This document shows, piece by piece, positions 61,479 through 64,000 of a stretch of 64,000 bases of DNA (position 1 is its first letter; every line of letters begins with the position of its first letter). The position numbers and the translations under genes are program-made. The stretch spans positions 1,860,001 to 1,924,000 of the forward strand of contig NZ_CP101497.1 in assembly GCF_024362325.1 (NCBI RefSeq). Reading direction: 5' to 3'. Source of the stretch: Microcella humidisoli (GTDB lineage: Bacteria > Actinomycetota > Actinomycetes > Actinomycetales > Microbacteriaceae). The notes under the pieces are model-generated. The model was not told the origin of the DNA. It worked only from the letters and a program-made list of their open reading frames with translations, and did no database searches.

Positions 61479-62051
61479 ATGAGCTTCTTCGACCGCCTGT
61501 TCGGCACCCCCACTCCCGAGCCGGAGGCGCGCCGCGCCGGCGTGCGCAGCGACGACGATCGCGCCGTCGAGCGCTACCGCTACCTGCTGCAGACCGCGCC
61601 GCCCGAGACCATCGAGCAGGTGCACGCCGAGGCCTTCGCGAAGCTCAGCCCCGAGCAGCGGCGCCTCGTGTTCGACGAGCTGGCCCGCACCGCGCCCGCG
61701 GGCGAGGCCCCCGCTGACGACGAGCCCGGCACGCTCGCTCGTGCGGCGACGCGGTCAGAGCTGCGCCAGCCCGGCACCATGGAGCGCTCGCTCGCCGGCC
61801 CCTCGTTCGGCCAGATGGTCGGCGCCTCGCTGCTCGGCACCGTGGCGGGCTACGTCATCGGCTCGGCGCTCGCGAGCGCGTTCCTGCCGCCGCTGGATGC
61901 CGGGGCCACCGATGCCGGGGCGACCGATGCCGGGGCCGCGGACGCGGGCGGCGCCGAAGCCGGTGCCGACGCCGGCGGTTTCGATGGTGGCGCGGACGCG
62001 GGCGGCTTCGACGCCGGCGGGTTCGGCGACTTCGGCGACTTCGGGTTCTAG
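61479..62051 (+). CDS. Conserved protein with one helix and D/A/G/F-rich tail
   Basis: A 190-residue protein. It begins SFFDRLFG, and the region VERYRYLLQTAPPETIEQVHAEAFAKLSPEQRRLVFDEL (residues about 30-68) is the recognisable conserved part. One membrane-like helix (MVGASLLGTVAGYVIGSALASAFL) is near residues 112-136. The last 50 residues are a repeat of DAGATDAGA- and GGFDAGGF-like units that look slippage-prone. Function unknown; relatives occur throughout actinobacteria, sometimes named as cation-transporter-like without evidence. ATG with AGGAG seven bases upstream. Confidence 0.78.
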   Translation: MSFFDRLFGTPTPEPEARRAGVRSDDDRAVERYRYLLQTAPPETIEQVHAEAFAKLSPEQRRLVFDELARTAPAGEAPADDEPGTLARAATRSELRQPGTMERSLAGPSFGQMVGASLLGTVAGYVIGSALASAFLPPLDAGATDAGATDAGAADAGGAEAGADAGGFDGGADAGGFDAGGFGDFGDFGF

Positions 62052-62060
62052 GCCGCGATC

Positions 62061-62558
62061 ATGGCGCGGCCGAAGCGCATCGAGCCGGGACCGGGCCAGG
62101 AGTCGGTCTGGGATTATCCGCGGCCCCCGCGGGTCGAGCCCGTGCATGCCCGCGTCACGATCGAGCTGGGCGGTCGGCTCATCGCCGACACCACGCGAGC
62201 GGTGCGCGTGCTCGAGACGAGTCATCCACCCGCCTACTACCTGCCGCCGGAAGACTTCGTCGACGGCGCGCTCATTCCCGGTGAGGGCTCGTCGTTCTGC
62301 GAGTTCAAAGGCCGCGCCGCGTACTACGACATCGTCGGCGGCGGCGTGGTCGCCGACCGCGCGGGATGGTACTACCCAGCGCCCAGCCGCGGATTCGAGA
62401 GCATCGCCGGCTTCGTCTCCGTCTACCCCGGCCGCATGGACCGCTGCACCGTCGACGGCGAGACCGTCACCCCGCAGGAGGGCGGCTTCTACGGCGGCTG
62501 GATCACCGCGAACATCGTCGGCCCCTTCAAGGGCGGCGCGGGCACCTGGGGCTGGTGA
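62061..62558 (+). CDS. DUF427 domain protein
   Basis: A 165-residue protein with the DUF427 pattern: SVWDYPRPPRVEP, RVTIELGGRLIADTTRAVRVLETSHPPAYYLPPEDF, CEFKGRAAYYDI and VSVYPGRMDRCTVDGE. The family is a small beta-barrel in actinobacteria and fungi with no proven role. ATG nine bases after the previous stop, so likely co-transcribed. The first 20 residues differ from most relatives, where the domain starts directly. Confidence 0.9.
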   Translation: MARPKRIEPGPGQESVWDYPRPPRVEPVHARVTIELGGRLIADTTRAVRVLETSHPPAYYLPPEDFVDGALIPGEGSSFCEFKGRAAYYDIVGGGVVADRAGWYYPAPSRGFESIAGFVSVYPGRMDRCTVDGETVTPQEGGFYGGWITANIVGPFKGGAGTWGW

Positions 62559-62645
62559 CCGCGCGCTGATTCGGCGGATGCTCGGTCTCGCCTGTTTCGG
62601 AGCACCGAACTGCGCCCGGCCGTGCCCCGCTGTCATCATGGGCGC

Positions 62646-63728
62646 GTGACCGTCGCGCCCGAGCCGAACCCCGCCGAGATCCGCCGCTGGCGGCGGTACC
62701 TCGCCGACGAGCGTGCCGAGGCCGCCGTCTACCGCGATCTCGCGGCACGCCGCACGGGAGAAGAACGCGCCATCCTGCTCGCCCTCGCTGAGGCTGAGTC
62801 GCGGCACGAGCAACACTGGGTGACGCTGCTCGGCCCGCACGCCGACCGCGTGCCGGCGGTCTCGCTGCGCACGCGCGTGCTCGGATTCTTCGCGCGGCGC
62901 TTCGGCAGCGTGTTCGTGCTCGCCCTGGCGCAGCGGGCCGAGTCGCGATCGCCCTACGCCGACGATGCCCACGCGACGGCCGCGATGGCCGCCGACGAGC
63001 GCATCCACGGCGAGGTCGTGCGGGGGCTCGCCGCCCGCGGCCGCCAACGACTCTCCGGCACGTTCCGCGCCGCGGTGTTCGGCGCCAACGACGGCCTCGT
63101 CAGCAACCTCGCCCTCGTCATGGGCATCGGTGCCGCGGGCCTCGGCCCCGGCGCTGTTCTGCTCACGGGGCTCGCGGGCCTGCTCGCTGGCGCCCTCTCG
63201 ATGGGGGCGGGCGAATACGTCTCGGTGCGCTCGCAGCGTGAACTGCTCGACGCCTCCACCCCCGACCCCGAGGCGCACACCGCGCTGCCGCACCTCGACG
63301 TCGACGCCAACGAGCTCGCGCTCGTCTACCGGGCGCGCGGAATGGACGAGGTGGCGGCGGTCGAGCATGCGCGCGGCATCCTCGCCGATTACGACCCCGT
63401 GGCCGCCGCGGCGCGCGCCGCCGAGGCCGAGGCCGAGCAGCACGAGGCCATCGGCTCGGCGTGGGGCGCCGCCCTGTCGAGCTTCGCGTTCTTCGCCTCG
63501 GGCGCGATCATTCCCGTCGTGCCCTACCTGCTGGGCCTCGAGGGACTCGTGGCGGTCGTCATCTCGGCCGTGCTCGTCGGCATCGCCCTGCTCGTGACGG
63601 GAGCGATCGTCGGCGTGCTCTCGGGGGCCTCGCCGGTCAAGCGGGCGCTGCGGCAGCTGGCGATCGGCTACGGCGCAGCGGCCGCCACGTACCTGCTCGG
63701 CCTCGCGTTCGGCACGACGATCGCCTGA
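62646..63728 (+). CDS. Ferritin-like/VIT1 (CCC1) fusion metal transporter
   Basis: A 360-residue protein of the erythrin-VIT family. The N-terminal ferritin-like domain (about residues 10-135) carries E/H-rich pairs such as LALAEAESRHEQHW and ADERIHGEVVRGLA, which bind di-iron. The C-terminal domain (about residues 140-360) has five helices of the VIT1/CCC1 transporter starting FRAAVFGANDGLVSNLALVMGI, with the typical MGAGEYVSVRSQRELL. It is expected to export or sequester Fe2+ or Mn2+. GTG 62646 is preferred over 62622 because the sequence before it is not family-like; the -10 box CATCAT (62634-62639) ends 6 bases before it. Confidence 0.92.
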   Translation: MTVAPEPNPAEIRRWRRYLADERAEAAVYRDLAARRTGEERAILLALAEAESRHEQHWVTLLGPHADRVPAVSLRTRVLGFFARRFGSVFVLALAQRAESRSPYADDAHATAAMAADERIHGEVVRGLAARGRQRLSGTFRAAVFGANDGLVSNLALVMGIGAAGLGPGAVLLTGLAGLLAGALSMGAGEYVSVRSQRELLDASTPDPEAHTALPHLDVDANELALVYRARGMDEVAAVEHARGILADYDPVAAAARAAEAEAEQHEAIGSAWGAALSSFAFFASGAIIPVVPYLLGLEGLVAVVISAVLVGIALLVTGAIVGVLSGASPVKRALRQLAIGYGAAAATYLLGLAFGTTIA

Positions 63729-64000
63729 TCGTTCGGCCACGAACAGCACTTTCACAGGTTTCTCGGTCAGGCTGGAGTGTTGGCTGCGTTGCCGACAGGG
63801 GCGAGTGCCGCCGGTGCGAACGATTCCGCCGGACCTGGTGCGACGACCTCCTGACCTTGTGCCGAGTGCCCGACCGGGTGCCGCGAGGTCGAACTGCGCA
63901 ATGACGTGCACTCACCGTGTCCACGGCCTGCCGGCCGCCACCAGGAAGTGTTTCTCCTCTCATGCTCCATCTTCTGCACCCGTCTCTTCCGCGCGCCGCG
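63729..64000. other. 272-bp end region without gene
   Basis: No convincing gene on either strand and no RNA gene recognised. Open frames here are short and without ribosome sites. A short hairpin of CGTTCG/CGAACA type (about 63732-63748) follows the VIT gene. Confidence 0.45.

Overview
The window is about 70 percent GC and densely coded on both strands. Gene content and order (pyrH...frr-cdsA, several DivIVA-motif proteins, a GlgE/GlgB/GlgP/GlgX glycogen cluster, gatCAB, DUF222 HNH endonuclease, DUF3097, DUF1023-type hydrolase) point to an actinobacterium of the family Microbacteriaceae. The genus cannot be named from sequence reading alone. No rRNA, tRNA, CRISPR array, transposase or integrase was seen.

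Layout. 1-7 kb: the 3' part of pyrH, a sialidase-like propeller protein and an EamA transporter, then frr-cdsA, a small protein with four DivIVA-type motifs, a transglycosylase-like wall protein, a putative zinc-finger protein and an alpha/beta hydrolase. 7-12.6 kb: an AI-2E family exporter and a 552-residue DivIVA/coiled-coil protein on the minus strand, then a membrane protein with an internal lipobox-like site and a thioredoxin/TPR protein on the plus strand. 12.6-22.4 kb: glycogen metabolism. glgE-glgB (minus) face glgP (plus) across a 446-bp regulatory gap with two palindromes, followed by a YbaK-type deacylase and glgX. 22.5-30.2 kb: cysteine desulfurase and mnmA (tRNA 2-thiolation), a PLP aldolase-like enzyme with an FAD sugar-lactone oxidase, and ligA, whose 3' end runs into a degenerate 45-bp tandem repeat. 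30-37.5 kb: DUF1023-type hydrolase, two lipoproteins, gatC-gatA, a DUF222 HNH endonuclease, a repeat-rich gap and a DUF6498-like membrane protein.

37.5-41 kb is the most unusual stretch. gatB is followed by about 1.6 kb of foreign-looking DNA with three small genes of unknown function, and then by a second, start-less copy of the last 306 bases of gatB (about 92 percent identical by eye). This is the footprint of an islet inserted at the 3' end of gatB.

41-64 kb is mostly ordinary accessory and housekeeping content: DUF1905, DUF1697, rtcB (with an orphan promoter/RBS/start scar upstream), lipoprotein, homocysteine S-methyltransferase-like enzyme, NYN/LOTUS-type RNase-like protein, two MFS exporters, SDR, K+ channel, NAD-epimerase, FBP zinc-finger protein, fasciclin, YceI, HemK-like methyltransferase, a GntR(YtrA)-ABC operon with a clear operator, DUF3097, cold-shock protein, DUF427 and a ferritin-VIT iron/manganese transporter.

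A theme across the window is leaderless transcription. At least 16 genes have a TANNNT-like -10 element ending exactly 6-7 bases before the start codon, and this pattern was used to choose several starts.
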